A stretch of 64,000 nucleotides of DNA, from the NCBI RefSeq assembly GCF_016786325.1, contig NZ_JADWYU010000097.1, positions 26,674-90,673 on the forward strand, given 5' to 3'. A program made the position numbers and the translations under genes. Shown in pieces: positions 33,864 through 43,060 of this stretch. Numbering within the stretch: position 1 is the stretch's first letter; every line of letters begins with the position of its first letter. The stretch is from Frankia nepalensis (GTDB taxonomy: Bacteria; Actinomycetota; Actinomycetes; Frankiales; Frankiaceae). The notes beneath the pieces were generated by a model. It was not told the origin of the DNA and did no database searches. It worked only from the letters and a program-made list of their open reading frames with translations.

Positions 33864-33879
33864 CCCTGACGGGGTCAGC
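33859..33879 (+). terminator. Hairpin at the ferrochelatase stop
   Basis: GCTGACCC-TGACG-GGGTCAGC includes the TGA stop (33861-33863) in an 8-bp stem. It lies before the DUF3090 gene and may lower read-through. Confidence 0.4.
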
Positions 33880-33918
33880 TGGCCCTGACCGGATCGTGTG
33901 ACGGAGAGTGCGCAAGTC

Positions 33919-34434
33919 ATGCAGCGTTTCGTGTTCGACCCCCCGGAGCGGTTCGTGGTCGGGACCGTCGGGCAGCCGGGCGAGCGCGCGTTCTTCCTGC
34001 AGGCCGCTTCCGACGGGCGGCTGGTCACCATCGGGCTGGAGAAGGCCGAGGTGACGGCGCTGGCGGAGGGCCTGTCGGCGCTGCTCGGCCAGGTCGGCCA
34101 GCAGCAGGGCGTGTCGGTGCCGGCCGCCGCCGACGTCGAGGTGGACCTCGCGCCGCTGCAGGCGCCGTTCGAGGAGGACTTCCACCTCGGCCAGCTCACG
34201 GTCTCCTGGGACGGCCGGCGGGTGTTCGTCGACGCCGCCGGCCTTGCCGCCGGCCAGCTCGGGACGGCGGCCAGCGAGGAGGACGTCGACTCGCTGCGCG
34301 TCGGCCTGACGATCTCGCAGACGAGGGCGTTCATCGAGCGGGCCCGCAGCATCGTCGCGGCCGGCCGCCCGGCCTGCGTCCTGTGCGGCCGGCCCGACGG
34401 TCCCGACGGCCACTTCTGTCCCCGCCTGAACTGA
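33919..34434 (+). CDS. DUF3090 family protein
   Basis: A 171-residue protein with the family start FVFDPPERFVVGTVGQPGER, the middle segment AFFLQAASDGRLVTIGLEK, and a C-terminal zinc-like CVLCGRPDGPDGHFCP with three Cys and a His. The family is widespread in actinobacteria, usually near a histidine phosphatase gene; none is seen here. The ATG at 33919 is chosen with GGAGAG nine bases before it; a GTG at 33898 has no ribosome site. Function unknown. Confidence 0.8.
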   Translation: MQRFVFDPPERFVVGTVGQPGERAFFLQAASDGRLVTIGLEKAEVTALAEGLSALLGQVGQQQGVSVPAAADVEVDLAPLQAPFEEDFHLGQLTVSWDGRRVFVDAAGLAAGQLGTAASEEDVDSLRVGLTISQTRAFIERARSIVAAGRPACVLCGRPDGPDGHFCPRLN

Positions 34435-34561
34435 GGCGGGCCTTCGGGGCAGCCCGCTCACGCTGGGCGCGGCGCCGTCCGGCCGCGTGGGCGCGGCGTT
34501 TACGGATCCGCGCGTGACCGCGCGGGGCGGGCGCCCACGGATGCGCCGCCGGTCACGCAGG

Positions 34562-34671
34562 CGTTGGCCAACGTTCTGACACCTGTTCGGCCAACAGGGC
34601 CTGCGTGTTCGCGAATGCCAGTATTGTGGCCTTCGGGTCACTGCTGGTGTGCACGACGTCTGATGTACATC
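34562..34671. promoter_or_regulatory. Cluster of palindromes upstream of the repeat-rich secreted gene
   Basis: Three inverted repeats in 110 bases: CGTTGGCCAACG (34562-34573, perfect), CCTGTT-CGGCC-AACAGG (34582-34598) and GATGTACATC (34662-34671). They lie within 345 bases that show no gene and are A/T-richer, so they look like operators of the gene starting at 34781. Confidence 0.45.
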
Positions 34672-34780
34672 GCGTCTGGGCGTACATGACGTCCGGTGCG
34701 CGCGGCGTCGGCACGGCGGCGGACGCCCAGGCGCCACCACCGGACCCGCCAGCACCTGACCTTGAAGGAGCGGCTCGCAG

Positions 34781-36181
34781 GTGAGCCCGCAGAGCGGCCC
34801 AGATCCAGCGGCGCCGGGGGCCAAGCCCGCCGGCGCGGGGCACGAGGCGTCGGCATCCGGACCGGAGCAGGCCGCTCCCACAGAGCCGATCGCTCCCACG
34901 AAGCCGATCGCTCCCACGAAGCCGATCGCTCCCACGAAGCCGATCGCTCCCACGAAGCCGATCGGTCTCGACAAGAAGCCAGTCGCCGCCACGGAGCCGA
35001 CCGGTCCGGCCAATCCGGCCGGCGAGGTCGCCTCTGGGAACCAGACAACCTCCGAAGACCAGGTCGCCTCCGGGGACCAGGCAGCCTCCGAAGACCAGGT
35101 CGCTTCCGGGGACCAGGCAGCTCCAGCCGAGGGCGCTCCCGCCGGGCCTCGGCGGCGGCGGAGGCCCGACAGCGCGTCCGCGGCTCGCAAGCGCCGGCGC
35201 ACGTTCGGCCTGACCCAGCTCCTCGCTCTTCCGGCGATCGCCCTGCTGCTGCTCCTCGGCGGTGGATACCGCCCCTCCGACACCGAGGGTGACACCGTCA
35301 CCGCCGCTCCCACCGGAGGGCTGACCGACGCGACCGGCCTGCCGACGCTGACCGCGCAGCCCTGGGACACCGAGACCACCCTCGGGGGCTACACCCCGCT
35401 GGTCACGACGTCGCCGGACGATCTCGTGCCGATCCGGGTCGGCACGACCCCGCCGGGCGGCCGCGTCACCACGCGGCCTCCGGTCAGGACCAGCGCTCCG
35501 GTCCTCAGCCCGCCGCCGGTGATCACGATCAGCCCGACCGCCACCGTCGGCGTGACGCCGACCGTCACCGCGACCTCCCCCTCCGTCACGGCTAGCGCGA
35601 GCTCGACCGGCGTTCCGACGGTCACGGTCAGCGCGAGCGTGAGCGCCAGCCCCACGGCGTCCGTGAGCCCCACCAGGTCCGCGAGCCCGACGGCGTCCGC
35701 CAGTCCGACGGCGTCCGCGAGCCCGACCGGGACCGGTTCACCGACACCCATCGTCACGCTGACCGCCAACCCCGGCTGCCCGACCATCAAGCTGACCATG
35801 AGCAGCCTCGCCGCGAGGGTGATCACGGCGGCGGACGCGCCGACCCTCGAGGTCGTCGGCGACTACGCCGCGCCGAGCGCCACCGCCACCGGCCAGACCG
35901 TGATCCATGCCGAGGCCCGCGCGAGCGCGACCAGCGCCACCCCGCTGACCGAGTCGGACACCACCGTGCCGACGCGGCCGGGCGACGAGCCCGCGGTGCT
36001 GGCCAGGATCGACCTGGGCGAGCTCACCACCACGCCCAGCACGCTCACGCTGACCCTCACCACCTCGCCGGCGCGCTGCGATCCGGTCACGCTCGCCACC
36101 GTCGTGATCGTCGGCATCACGAACGCGCTGCCCACCACCCCCCCGACCGCGTCGGCCACCCCGGACCCGCCGGCGAACTGA
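34781..36181 (+). CDS. Repeat-rich membrane-anchored protein, unknown function
   Basis: A 466-residue protein. Residues 1-130 are low-complexity with repeats (IAPTKP four times, then an EDQVASGDQAAS block twice). A basic stretch (RRRRRPDSASAARKRRR) leads into one membrane helix (LLALPAIALLLLLGGGY). Outside comes a long Ser/Thr/Pro stalk (SASPTASVSPTRSASPTA), then a small domain with two Cys (NPGCPTIKL, ARCDPVTL). This topology suits a cell-wall protein with a flexible stalk. GAAGGAG ten bases before the GTG supports the start. No family recognised. Confidence 0.7.
   Translation: MSPQSGPDPAAPGAKPAGAGHEASASGPEQAAPTEPIAPTKPIAPTKPIAPTKPIAPTKPIGLDKKPVAATEPTGPANPAGEVASGNQTTSEDQVASGDQAASEDQVASGDQAAPAEGAPAGPRRRRRPDSASAARKRRRTFGLTQLLALPAIALLLLLGGGYRPSDTEGDTVTAAPTGGLTDATGLPTLTAQPWDTETTLGGYTPLVTTSPDDLVPIRVGTTPPGGRVTTRPPVRTSAPVLSPPPVITISPTATVGVTPTVTATSPSVTASASSTGVPTVTVSASVSASPTASVSPTRSASPTASASPTASASPTGTGSPTPIVTLTANPGCPTIKLTMSSLAARVITAADAPTLEVVGDYAAPSATATGQTVIHAEARASATSATPLTESDTTVPTRPGDEPAVLARIDLGELTTTPSTLTLTLTTSPARCDPVTLATVVIVGITNALPTTPPTASATPDPPAN
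34884..34964. repeat. 18-bp coding tandem repeat
   Basis: AGCCGATCGCTCCCACGA is repeated four times in a row from 34884 to 34955, with a partial fifth. Each unit encodes one Pro-Ile-Ala-Pro-Thr-Lys block. A 36-base repeat follows near 35045-35115. Confidence 0.85.
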
Positions 36182-36267
36182 GCCGGCCCGTTCCCAGTGC
36201 CTGGCTCGCCTGGTCCGTTCCGCGACCGGTGGCGGCCGGCCGGCGGGACCAGTCGCCACCGGGACGG

Positions 36268-37074
36268 TCAGCGTGACGGGGGCGACGTCGCGTGGCTGGG
36301 GTCGAAGGCGTCGTACGCGGCCTCGTAGGAGCGGCGGACGGCCGCGGACAGTCCGCGCAGCGCGGCGGTGCGCCGGCCGATCTCGCCGGCGGTGACCGCG
36401 GCGCCGTCGTCCAGCGCGGCCAGGTCGAGCAGGGCGCGCAGCCGCTCGGCGCGGGCGAGCAGCGCGTGCGCGGCCGGGGGATAGCCCGGGCCGAGGCCGG
36501 GGCCCGGCTCCGCGTCGCCCCGGTCGCGCAGCAGCGCCAGCACCTCGGGCCGGGCACTGGCGATGTCCAGGTCGAGCAGCGTCGAGGTGGTCCTGCGGAT
36601 CGCGTCGGACAGCTCGTGCTCGGCGGCGGGCACCGGGCTCGGCGGCGCCGGTACCCGGGCCGCCGGCAGCACCCGCCAGTGCACCGACTCCAGCACGCCC
36701 TCCACCGCCGGCCCGTGCACCTCCACGGACGGGACCAGCAGCAGCGGCGGGTTCGGACCGATGACGATGACCGCCTCGCCGGCGGCCAGCGCGTCGCCGT
36801 TCACGGCTGGCGGCCCGGGCAGCCCCGACACGTCACCCGGAACCGGCATGACGAGCCGGAAACGCTCGGCGCGCGCGGCGCGCAGCGCGCCGAGGCCGAG
36901 CAGCAGTGGCTGGCCGTCGATCGTGTGCTGGCCTGGGCCGATCGCCTGCTGGACGCGGGTCAGGACGTCGTCGGAGCCGACGAACCCGGCCAGCCAGGCG
37001 TTCCCCCAGCCGGTGAGCACGCCGGACCGTGGCGCGGGCAGGAGAGCGTGGTACACGGGGCCTACGGTAGGCAC
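36268..37074 (-). CDS. Conserved hypothetical protein
   Basis: A 268-residue soluble protein. The N-terminal half is compact (YHALLPAPRSGVLTGWGNAW; QPLLLGLGALRAARAERFRL), with a beta-rich segment GEAVIVIGPNPPLLLVPS. The C-terminal half is helical (TTSTLLDLDIASARPEVLAL; LRALLDLAALDDG; GLSAAVRRSYEAAYDAF). Codon use is that of a real gene. It starts at GTG 37074. No family or motif recognised; it converges on the repeat-rich protein gene and is followed by glycosyltransferase genes on the same strand. Confidence 0.65.
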   Translation of the reverse strand: MPTVGPVYHALLPAPRSGVLTGWGNAWLAGFVGSDDVLTRVQQAIGPGQHTIDGQPLLLGLGALRAARAERFRLVMPVPGDVSGLPGPPAVNGDALAAGEAVIVIGPNPPLLLVPSVEVHGPAVEGVLESVHWRVLPAARVPAPPSPVPAAEHELSDAIRRTTSTLLDLDIASARPEVLALLRDRGDAEPGPGLGPGYPPAAHALLARAERLRALLDLAALDDGAAVTAGEIGRRTAALRGLSAAVRRSYEAAYDAFDPSHATSPPSR

Positions 37075-37164
37075 ATCGGCGCCGTCATGTGGCGCTGACG
37101 GCCACAGAACGTGTCCTGGGGCACCGGATCCGCGCAGGTAGGGCGTCGTTCGTCCCGGGCTCTC

Positions 37165-38370
37165 CTAGGCGGCGCGGGGCAGGCCGTCGCTGTCGCCGCG
37201 GCCGGTGGGCAGGGTCAGCGGCGTAGCCGTGGCCGGGGGGGCCTCCTGGCCGTGGAGCGCGAGGAAGCCTTCGACCGTGGCCGACCAGGGGTACTGCTCG
37301 GCGCGGGCCCGGGCGGCCGCCCGCCGCGCGGCCGGGTCGAGCGCGAGGATCTCCTCGACGGCCTCGGCGAAGCCGTAGCCACAGCCGGCGGCGATCCGGC
37401 CGCAGCCGGGCTCGACCAGCTCGGCGAGCGCGCTGCCGTGGTGGACCACGACCGGGGTGGCGCTGGCCATCGCCTCCAGGGCGGCCAGCCCGAAGGTCTC
37501 CACCGGCCCGGGGGCGAGCGCCACGTCGGCGCTGGCGAGCAGCGCGGACAGCCGCGCCCGGTCGGAGACGAAGCCGAGGAACACCACCGGCAGACCGGCG
37601 GCGCGCCGCTCCAGCTCCTTGCGGCCCTTGCCGTCGCCGGCCAGCACGAGCCGGGCCGGGACCCCGCGGCGGACCAGCTCGGCGAGCGCGTCGATGGCGA
37701 TGTCGACGCGCTTCTCCGGGTCCATCCGGCTGATCGCGACCAGCAGCACGTCCGAGTCGCGGGCGAACGCGCGCCGCAGCGAACGGTCCGCCCGCTCGGC
37801 GCCGAACCGGTCCAGATCGACACCGAGCGGCACCTGGCTCAGGTTGTCCACCCCGAGGCGCATGAACTCGGCCGCCGCCCAGCGGGTGGTGGTCACCACG
37901 GTGTCGTAGCCGGCGGCGAGCCCGCGGTTCGTGACGTCCGCGGCGGCGCGCACCGGCAGCACCCCACGCAGCGAGTACGGCGTCTTCGCGCCCAGCAGCC
38001 GGTCGACCCGCTCGTGGGAGACGACGAGCGAGTGCACCCCCTGCTGGCGCGCCCAGCGGCCCAGCCTGCGCAGCGTCGTGCGGTCGTGGACCTCGAGGTG
38101 GGTCGGATTCGCGGCCGTGAGCATCGCCGCGACCCGCCACGGCTCGGTGATGATGCGGTAGCTGGTGCCCGGGACGAGCGGTGAGCGCACCATCAGCGTG
38201 GTGACGCCGTCGACCTGGCGAGCCCCGTCGCGCCGGGCGGGCAGTACCCGCACGACCTCATGGCCCGAGGCGACGTAGCCCGCGGCCAGGTGGCGCAGGG
38301 TGGTGCGGATACCCCCGGATGTCGGCGCCACGAAGTTGGCGACCTGCGCGATCCTCATCGGCCCACTCAT
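37165..38370 (-). CDS. GT4 glycosyltransferase
   Basis: A 401-residue GT-B retaining glycosyltransferase. MRIAQVANFVAPTSGGIRTT starts the acceptor domain; the donor domain has SRMDPEKRVDIAIDAL, LVLAGDGKGRKELE, and the EX7E-type motif in PVETFGLAALEAMASATPVV. It probably transfers a mannose or glucose from a nucleotide sugar to a lipid or glycolipid. The start is the ATG at 38370 (MSGPMRIAQ), with another ATG four codons on. It follows the second GT4 gene on the same strand with a 223-base gap. Confidence 0.8.
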   Translation of the reverse strand: MSGPMRIAQVANFVAPTSGGIRTTLRHLAAGYVASGHEVVRVLPARRDGARQVDGVTTLMVRSPLVPGTSYRIITEPWRVAAMLTAANPTHLEVHDRTTLRRLGRWARQQGVHSLVVSHERVDRLLGAKTPYSLRGVLPVRAAADVTNRGLAAGYDTVVTTTRWAAAEFMRLGVDNLSQVPLGVDLDRFGAERADRSLRRAFARDSDVLLVAISRMDPEKRVDIAIDALAELVRRGVPARLVLAGDGKGRKELERRAAGLPVVFLGFVSDRARLSALLASADVALAPGPVETFGLAALEAMASATPVVVHHGSALAELVEPGCGRIAAGCGYGFAEAVEEILALDPAARRAAARARAEQYPWSATVEGFLALHGQEAPPATATPLTLPTGRGDSDGLPRAA

Positions 38371-38593
38371 CTCGGCCCACTTTCCATCGGCCCCCGCGTC
38401 CGGCCGGAAGGCCACGGGCGTGGGCGGCTGCTCACGGGTTGGTCTGGTCGGTTCGTCCCCGCGCGTCGATGGGCGGGTCTGCCGTCCGGGTCAGGTCGGG
38501 CCAGGGGAAGTCGGACTTGGGGGAGGGACTCGGCCTCGGGGAAGGACGCGGTGGCGCGGCCGGCCGGCGGCGTCGGCCAGGGCGCCGACGCGG

Positions 38594-39760
38594 TCACCGC
38601 CAGGCATCAGCGCCGGCGTCGGCGCCCGCGTGGGCACGGAGGTTGCCGCCCAGCACGTCGCGGTAGTGGCCGAGGAGCTCGTCCCCGATCGCGCGCCAGC
38701 CGCAGTCCGCCACCGAGGCGCGGGCCAGCTCGCCCATCGCGGCGCGGCCTGGCCCGTCCTCGACCAGGCGCACGATCTCGGCGCGCAACGCCACGGGGTC
38801 GCCGGGCCGGAAGTGCAGACCGGTCCGGCCGTGCTCGACCACGTCGAGCAGCCCGCCGGCCGCCGGCCCGACGACCGGGACACCGCTGGCCTTCGCCTCC
38901 TGCGCCGCCTGGCAGAACGTCTCGTACCGGCCGGTGTGCACGAACACGTCCAGGCTGGCGACCGCCGCCGACAGCCCCTGGCCGGCCTGGAAGCCGAGGA
39001 ACGCGGCGCCGGGGATCATCCGCTCCAGCCGCGCCCGTTCCGGCCCGTCGCCGACCACCACGAGCCGGGTGCCCGGCACGTCGGCGACGGCGTCCAGCAG
39101 CTCGACGCCCTTCTCCCGGGCGAGCCGGCCGACGTAGCCGACCAGGACCTCGCCGCCAGGGGCGAGCCGGGCACGCAGCCCGTCGTCGCGATGCGCCGGG
39201 TTGAACCGGTCGAGGTCGACGCCGCGGCGCCAGCGGGCAACCCGATGGACGCCGGCGCCGAGAAGCGCGTCGACCGCGTCCCAGGACGGCGCCAGCGTGC
39301 GCGCCGCGAGCCGGTGCACGGTCGCCAGCCAGCGCCAGATGGACCGGTCGAGCGCGGCCAGCCCGTACCGGCGGGCGAACCCGGCGAGGTCGGTCTGGTA
39401 CACGGCGACGCTGGGCACCTCGAGCCGGTGGGCGGCGTACGCGGCCTGCGCGCCTAGGCCCGCCGGGGCGGCCAGGTGCACGACGTCCGGAGCGAAGGCC
39501 CGCAGCGTCGGGGTGAGGCTCGGCCACGGGGTGGCGAACCGGAACTGCGGGTAGCCGGGCAGCGGCGCCGACGGCGCCCACAGCACCGGGGCGCCCGCGT
39601 AGACCCGAGGTGCGTGGGCGACGGCTCGCGGGCCGGGGGACGGCGCGACCACCAGTGCCTCGTGTCCCTCGGCACGAAGGTGCTCGAGCACGCGGCAGAC
39701 CGTGTTCGTGACCCCGTCCACGTGAGGCAGGAAGGACTCGGTTACCACCGCGACGCGCAC
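38594..39760 (-). CDS. mgtA: GT4 mannosyltransferase, MgtA-like
   Basis: A 388-residue GT4 enzyme. VAVVTESFLPHVDGVTNTVC, EGHEALVVAPSPGP, VYQTDLAGFARRYGLAAL, RRGVDLDRFNPA and GYVGRLAREKGVELLDAV correspond segment by segment to my memory of the mycobacterial MgtA (alpha-mannosyltransferase of glycolipid synthesis). The EX7E motif is in RYETFCQAAQEAKASGVPVV. The start is GTG 39760. It would use GDP-mannose at the inner membrane face. The neighbouring GT4 suggests a shared glycolipid pathway, such as phosphatidylinositol mannosides or related glycolipids. Confidence 0.8.
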   Translation of the reverse strand: MRVAVVTESFLPHVDGVTNTVCRVLEHLRAEGHEALVVAPSPGPRAVAHAPRVYAGAPVLWAPSAPLPGYPQFRFATPWPSLTPTLRAFAPDVVHLAAPAGLGAQAAYAAHRLEVPSVAVYQTDLAGFARRYGLAALDRSIWRWLATVHRLAARTLAPSWDAVDALLGAGVHRVARWRRGVDLDRFNPAHRDDGLRARLAPGGEVLVGYVGRLAREKGVELLDAVADVPGTRLVVVGDGPERARLERMIPGAAFLGFQAGQGLSAAVASLDVFVHTGRYETFCQAAQEAKASGVPVVGPAAGGLLDVVEHGRTGLHFRPGDPVALRAEIVRLVEDGPGRAAMGELARASVADCGWRAIGDELLGHYRDVLGGNLRAHAGADAGADAWR

Positions 39761-39957
39761 AAGGGCACGGTGACAGAGCCGGAAACGCGGACGTGGACCA
39801 CAAGCGGGCCACCACGTGAACGTTACGGCACAGCTAGGTGCAACCTACTCCCGACGGGCGCCCGTCGATCCGCCAGGCCCGCCGGCCGGGTGAGGCGCGG
39901 GCTCGCGCGGCGCGGCGCGTCGCGCGAGCGAAGGTCCCGGGAGGCTCCAGGGCGCCC

Positions 39958-40497
39958 TTAGCGGCGGCGCTCGGCCCTTGGCGGGCGCCGCGGGCCGAAG
40001 AAGCCGACATCGGCCCGCGGCGGCGGGGGAGCTGGCGGCGCCTCGGTGGGTTTGGCCCAGGGGTGTCCCTCGGAGCCGATGCCCGGGTCGGTGGTTCCCT
40101 CTGGCCCGGCGGGGGCCGGCCCGTCGTCGCCCGTGGGCCGGTCCCCGCCGCGGCCGGGAACGGCGTCGCTGTCGACGACCGGATGCTCGCCGGACTCCAG
40201 CGCGGTGGGCCCGGCGCCGGGCAGGCGGCTGGAGGGTATGAATCCGGCCGGCCGGCGGCGCGACGGGGCCGGCCCGCCGTTGGCGACCACGACCGCCACC
40301 CAGGGGATGATCAACGCCGCCAGGATGGCGACGAACCTGGCCCAGCCGTGGAAGAGGAGCACCGCGAACACGAAGCAGAGCACCCGGAAGCCCATCCAGA
40401 TCAGGTACTGGCCCTCGCGGCGGCGGATGTCGACATGGCGCGGGTCGGCGGCCGACGTGATGAGCACCGGCTGCCGGCGACGCGGCATGATCCGCAC
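39958..40497 (-). CDS. DUF3099 membrane protein
   Basis: A 179-residue protein with two adjacent membrane helices (YLIWMGFRVLCFVFAVLLF and RFVAILAALIIPWVAVVVA) and a long Pro/Gly-rich tail (to residue 179). Its N-terminal RRRQPVLITSAADPRHVDIR fits DUF3099, common in actinobacteria, function unknown. The GTG at 40497 is chosen with AGGGAG five bases before. It is divergent from the CoA transferase gene, with 144 bases between. Confidence 0.75.
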   Translation of the reverse strand: MRIMPRRRQPVLITSAADPRHVDIRRREGQYLIWMGFRVLCFVFAVLLFHGWARFVAILAALIIPWVAVVVANGGPAPSRRRPAGFIPSSRLPGAGPTALESGEHPVVDSDAVPGRGGDRPTGDDGPAPAGPEGTTDPGIGSEGHPWAKPTEAPPAPPPPRADVGFFGPRRPPRAERRR

Positions 40498-40641
40498 GTC
40501 CACTCCCTGGGTGTCCTGTTCCGGGTTCCAGTTCCGACAGCTCCAGTCTCCGCCTCCGCCCGCCCGGGCGCGCGCCGTGGCGTCGGTCGCGCTCGGTTCG
40601 ACCTCCGACGCCAGGCAAGGGGGCGCAATAGTGTTGTCGAC

Positions 40642-41823
40642 GTGCTGCCCCTCGCGGGAATGACCGTCGTCAGCTTCGAACACGCCGTCGCGCTGCCGTT
40701 CGCGACCCGTCACCTCGCCGAGTTCGGCGCCCGGGTCATCAAGGTCGAACGGCCCGGAACGGGTGACTTCGCCCGTAGTTACGACGAAGCGGTGAGAGGC
40801 GTCCTGTCGGCGCACTTCTCCTGGCTCAACCGCTCGAAGGAGTCGTTCGCCGTCGACATCAAGGTCCCGTCCGGCCGGGCCGCGCTGGAGAAGCTGGTCG
40901 CCGGCGCCGACGTCGTCGCGCAGAACCTCGCGCCCGGCGCCGCCGCGCGGCTCGGGCTCGACGCGGAGAGCCTGGTCGCCCGCTACCCGCGCCTGGTCGC
41001 CGTCGACCTGTCGGGCTACGGCCTGGGCGGGCCGTATACCGGCCGACGGGCCTACGACATGCTCATCCAGGCCGAGTCGGGCCTGGTCTCGGTCACCGGC
41101 ACCCCGGAGCACATGGCGAAGGCGGGGTTCGCCGCGGCCGACGTCGCCTCTGGCACCTATGCCGCCCAGGCCATCCTGGCGGCGCTGCTGCGCCGGGAAC
41201 GGACCGGCGAGGGCGCGGCGCTGAGCCTGACCATGCTCGACGCGATCACGGAGTGGAACGGCTACGCCGTCCAGTTCGCCGAGCACACCGGCCGCGCCCC
41301 GGCCAGGGCCGGGGTCGGCCACCCGTCGATCGCCCCCTACGAGGCGTTCACCACCGGCGACGGCGACAGCGTGCTGATCGGGGTGCAGAACGACCGGGAG
41401 TGGGCGCGGCTGGCCAGGGGCCTGCTCGGCCGGCCGGAGCTCGCCGAGGACCCCGAGTTCGCGACCAACCGGGCACGGGTGCGCAACCGGGGCCGCACCG
41501 ACGCGATCGTCGCCGACGTCGTCGGGCGGCTGCCCACCACCGAGGTGACCGCCGGCCTGGACGCGGCCGGGATCGCGTACGGCCGGGTCAACGAGATGGC
41601 CGACGTGCTCGTGCACCCGCAGCTGGCCGCCCGTGAGCGCTGGATCGAGGTCGACTCGCCGGCCGGTCCGGTGCGCCAGCTCCGCCCGGTCGTCGAGTTC
41701 CCGGACACCCCGCCGCGGATCGAGCCGGTGCCGGCGCTGGGCGAGCACACCGAGAAGATCCTCACCGAGCTCGGCCATGACGCCGCCGCGCTCGCCCAGC
41801 TGCGCGCCGACGGCGCGATCTGA
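40642..41823 (+). CDS. Family III CoA transferase (CaiB/BaiF)
   Basis: A 393-residue CoA transferase. LPLAGMTVVSFEHAVALPFA begins the fold, DLSGYGLGGPYTGRRAYDML holds the catalytic Asp (YDML), and the C-terminal half has VHPQLAARERWIEVDSPAGP and ALGEHTEKILTELGHD. Such enzymes move CoA between a thioester and a free acid via an enzyme-bound anhydride. The substrate could be a dicarboxylate, formate/oxalate or aromatic acid and cannot be told here. The GTG start at 40642 is the first good one after the divergent promoter. Confidence 0.85.
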   Translation: MLPLAGMTVVSFEHAVALPFATRHLAEFGARVIKVERPGTGDFARSYDEAVRGVLSAHFSWLNRSKESFAVDIKVPSGRAALEKLVAGADVVAQNLAPGAAARLGLDAESLVARYPRLVAVDLSGYGLGGPYTGRRAYDMLIQAESGLVSVTGTPEHMAKAGFAAADVASGTYAAQAILAALLRRERTGEGAALSLTMLDAITEWNGYAVQFAEHTGRAPARAGVGHPSIAPYEAFTTGDGDSVLIGVQNDREWARLARGLLGRPELAEDPEFATNRARVRNRGRTDAIVADVVGRLPTTEVTAGLDAAGIAYGRVNEMADVLVHPQLAARERWIEVDSPAGPVRQLRPVVEFPDTPPRIEPVPALGEHTEKILTELGHDAAALAQLRADGAI

Positions 41824-42050
41824 CCGAGCCCGCGGGCTGGATCCCGGCACGTCGGCACGGCTGGGAAGGCGCCAGCCGGCGGGGCGTCCGGGCCTCCCGC
41901 CAGGATCGGGCCCCGGCCGCTGACGGTGCCGCCAACGGTGCCGTCGACAGTGGTGACGGCGCCGCCGCGGCCGGCCGCGGTGTGACGATGGCCCCGGCGG
42001 CGCCGTCGGGCGGCGCGGCCCGTCGAAGCGCCGCGAGCCGACGAGAGACC

Positions 42051-42887
42051 ATGGACGCCGTGTCCCACGTGAGCTTCCTGACCGACTACGGGCTCGCCGA
42101 CGGGTTCGTCGCGGCCTGTCACGGCGTGCTGCTGCGCCGTGGCGTGAGCGCCCTCGACATCACCCACCTGATCGACCCCGGCGACGTCCGGCGCGGCGCG
42201 GCCGTGCTCGCCCAGACGGTGCGCTACCTGCCTGTCCAGGTGCACCTCGCGGTCGTCGACCCCGGCGTCGGCACCAGCCGGCGCGGGGTCGTGGTCGTGA
42301 CCCCGGGTGGGCTGCTCGTCGGGCCCGACAACGGGCTGCTCGCGCCCGCGGCCGCGGTGCTGGGCGGCGTGACCGAGGCCTACGCGCTGGCCGCCCGACC
42401 GGGGGTGCCGGCGACCTTCCACGGCCGTGACGTGTTCGCGCCGGCGGCGGCGGAGCTCGCGACCGGGACGCCACCGCGGGTGCTCGGCGAGGCGGTCGAT
42501 CCGCGAGGGCTGGTACGGATGCCGCCGGCGCTGGCCCGGGTGCTCCCGCCCGCGGAGCCGGCGACCGAGCTGGAGGCCGAGGTCGTCATGGTCGACCGGT
42601 TCGGCAACGTGCAACTGGCGGCGAGTGGCGGCCTGCTCGGCGACGTCGGCCTCGTACCCGGCGGGCGGGCCGAGGTCCGGTTCGCGGCCGGGCGGGATCG
42701 CGAGGCCGGCGACGGGCGGCGGCCGATGGTGATCCCGGTTGGTGTGACGTTCGGCTCCGTGGAGCCGGGAGAGCTGGTGCTCTATGTCGACTCGGCGGGG
42801 ATGGCGGCGTTCGCGGTGCGCGACGGCCACGCCGCCGAACGACTCGGCCTCGTCCCCGGCGACGTCGTCACGGTAAGCCCCTGCTGA
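42051..42887 (+). CDS. SAM hydrolase (DUF62, chlorinase/fluorinase fold)
   Basis: A 278-residue protein of the SAM hydroxide adenosyltransferase family. Conserved segments: FLTDYGLADGFVAACHGVLL, VDPGVGTSRRGVVVVTP, GPDNGLLAPAAAVL, and TFHGRDVFAPAAAELA. It splits S-adenosylmethionine with water to adenosine and methionine; the fluorinase residues that bind halide are not present. The C-terminal domain has VDRFGNVQL. The ATG at 42051 with GAGAG before it is the best start. It stands alone, 227 bases after the CoA transferase. Confidence 0.85.
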   Translation: MDAVSHVSFLTDYGLADGFVAACHGVLLRRGVSALDITHLIDPGDVRRGAAVLAQTVRYLPVQVHLAVVDPGVGTSRRGVVVVTPGGLLVGPDNGLLAPAAAVLGGVTEAYALAARPGVPATFHGRDVFAPAAAELATGTPPRVLGEAVDPRGLVRMPPALARVLPPAEPATELEAEVVMVDRFGNVQLAASGGLLGDVGLVPGGRAEVRFAAGRDREAGDGRRPMVIPVGVTFGSVEPGELVLYVDSAGMAAFAVRDGHAAERLGLVPGDVVTVSPC

Positions 42888-43060
42888 GAGCTCCGCCGCG
42901 GAGATCCTCTTGTGGGCGGATCGGTGTCTGGTGGGGCGGTGGCTGGGCGGGATGACGCCGGGACGGCGGTGCCCGCCGAGAGCCCGGCGGCCCAGGAGGT
43001 GCCTGGCCGCGCCGGACCGCCGCGCCGGGCCGCCTCGTTGGCGGCCCGGCGGGTGCCAGG

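Noticed and set aside
34884..34964. A CRISPR array
   Set aside because: The 18-base units are directly adjacent with no spacers and encode a protein repeat.
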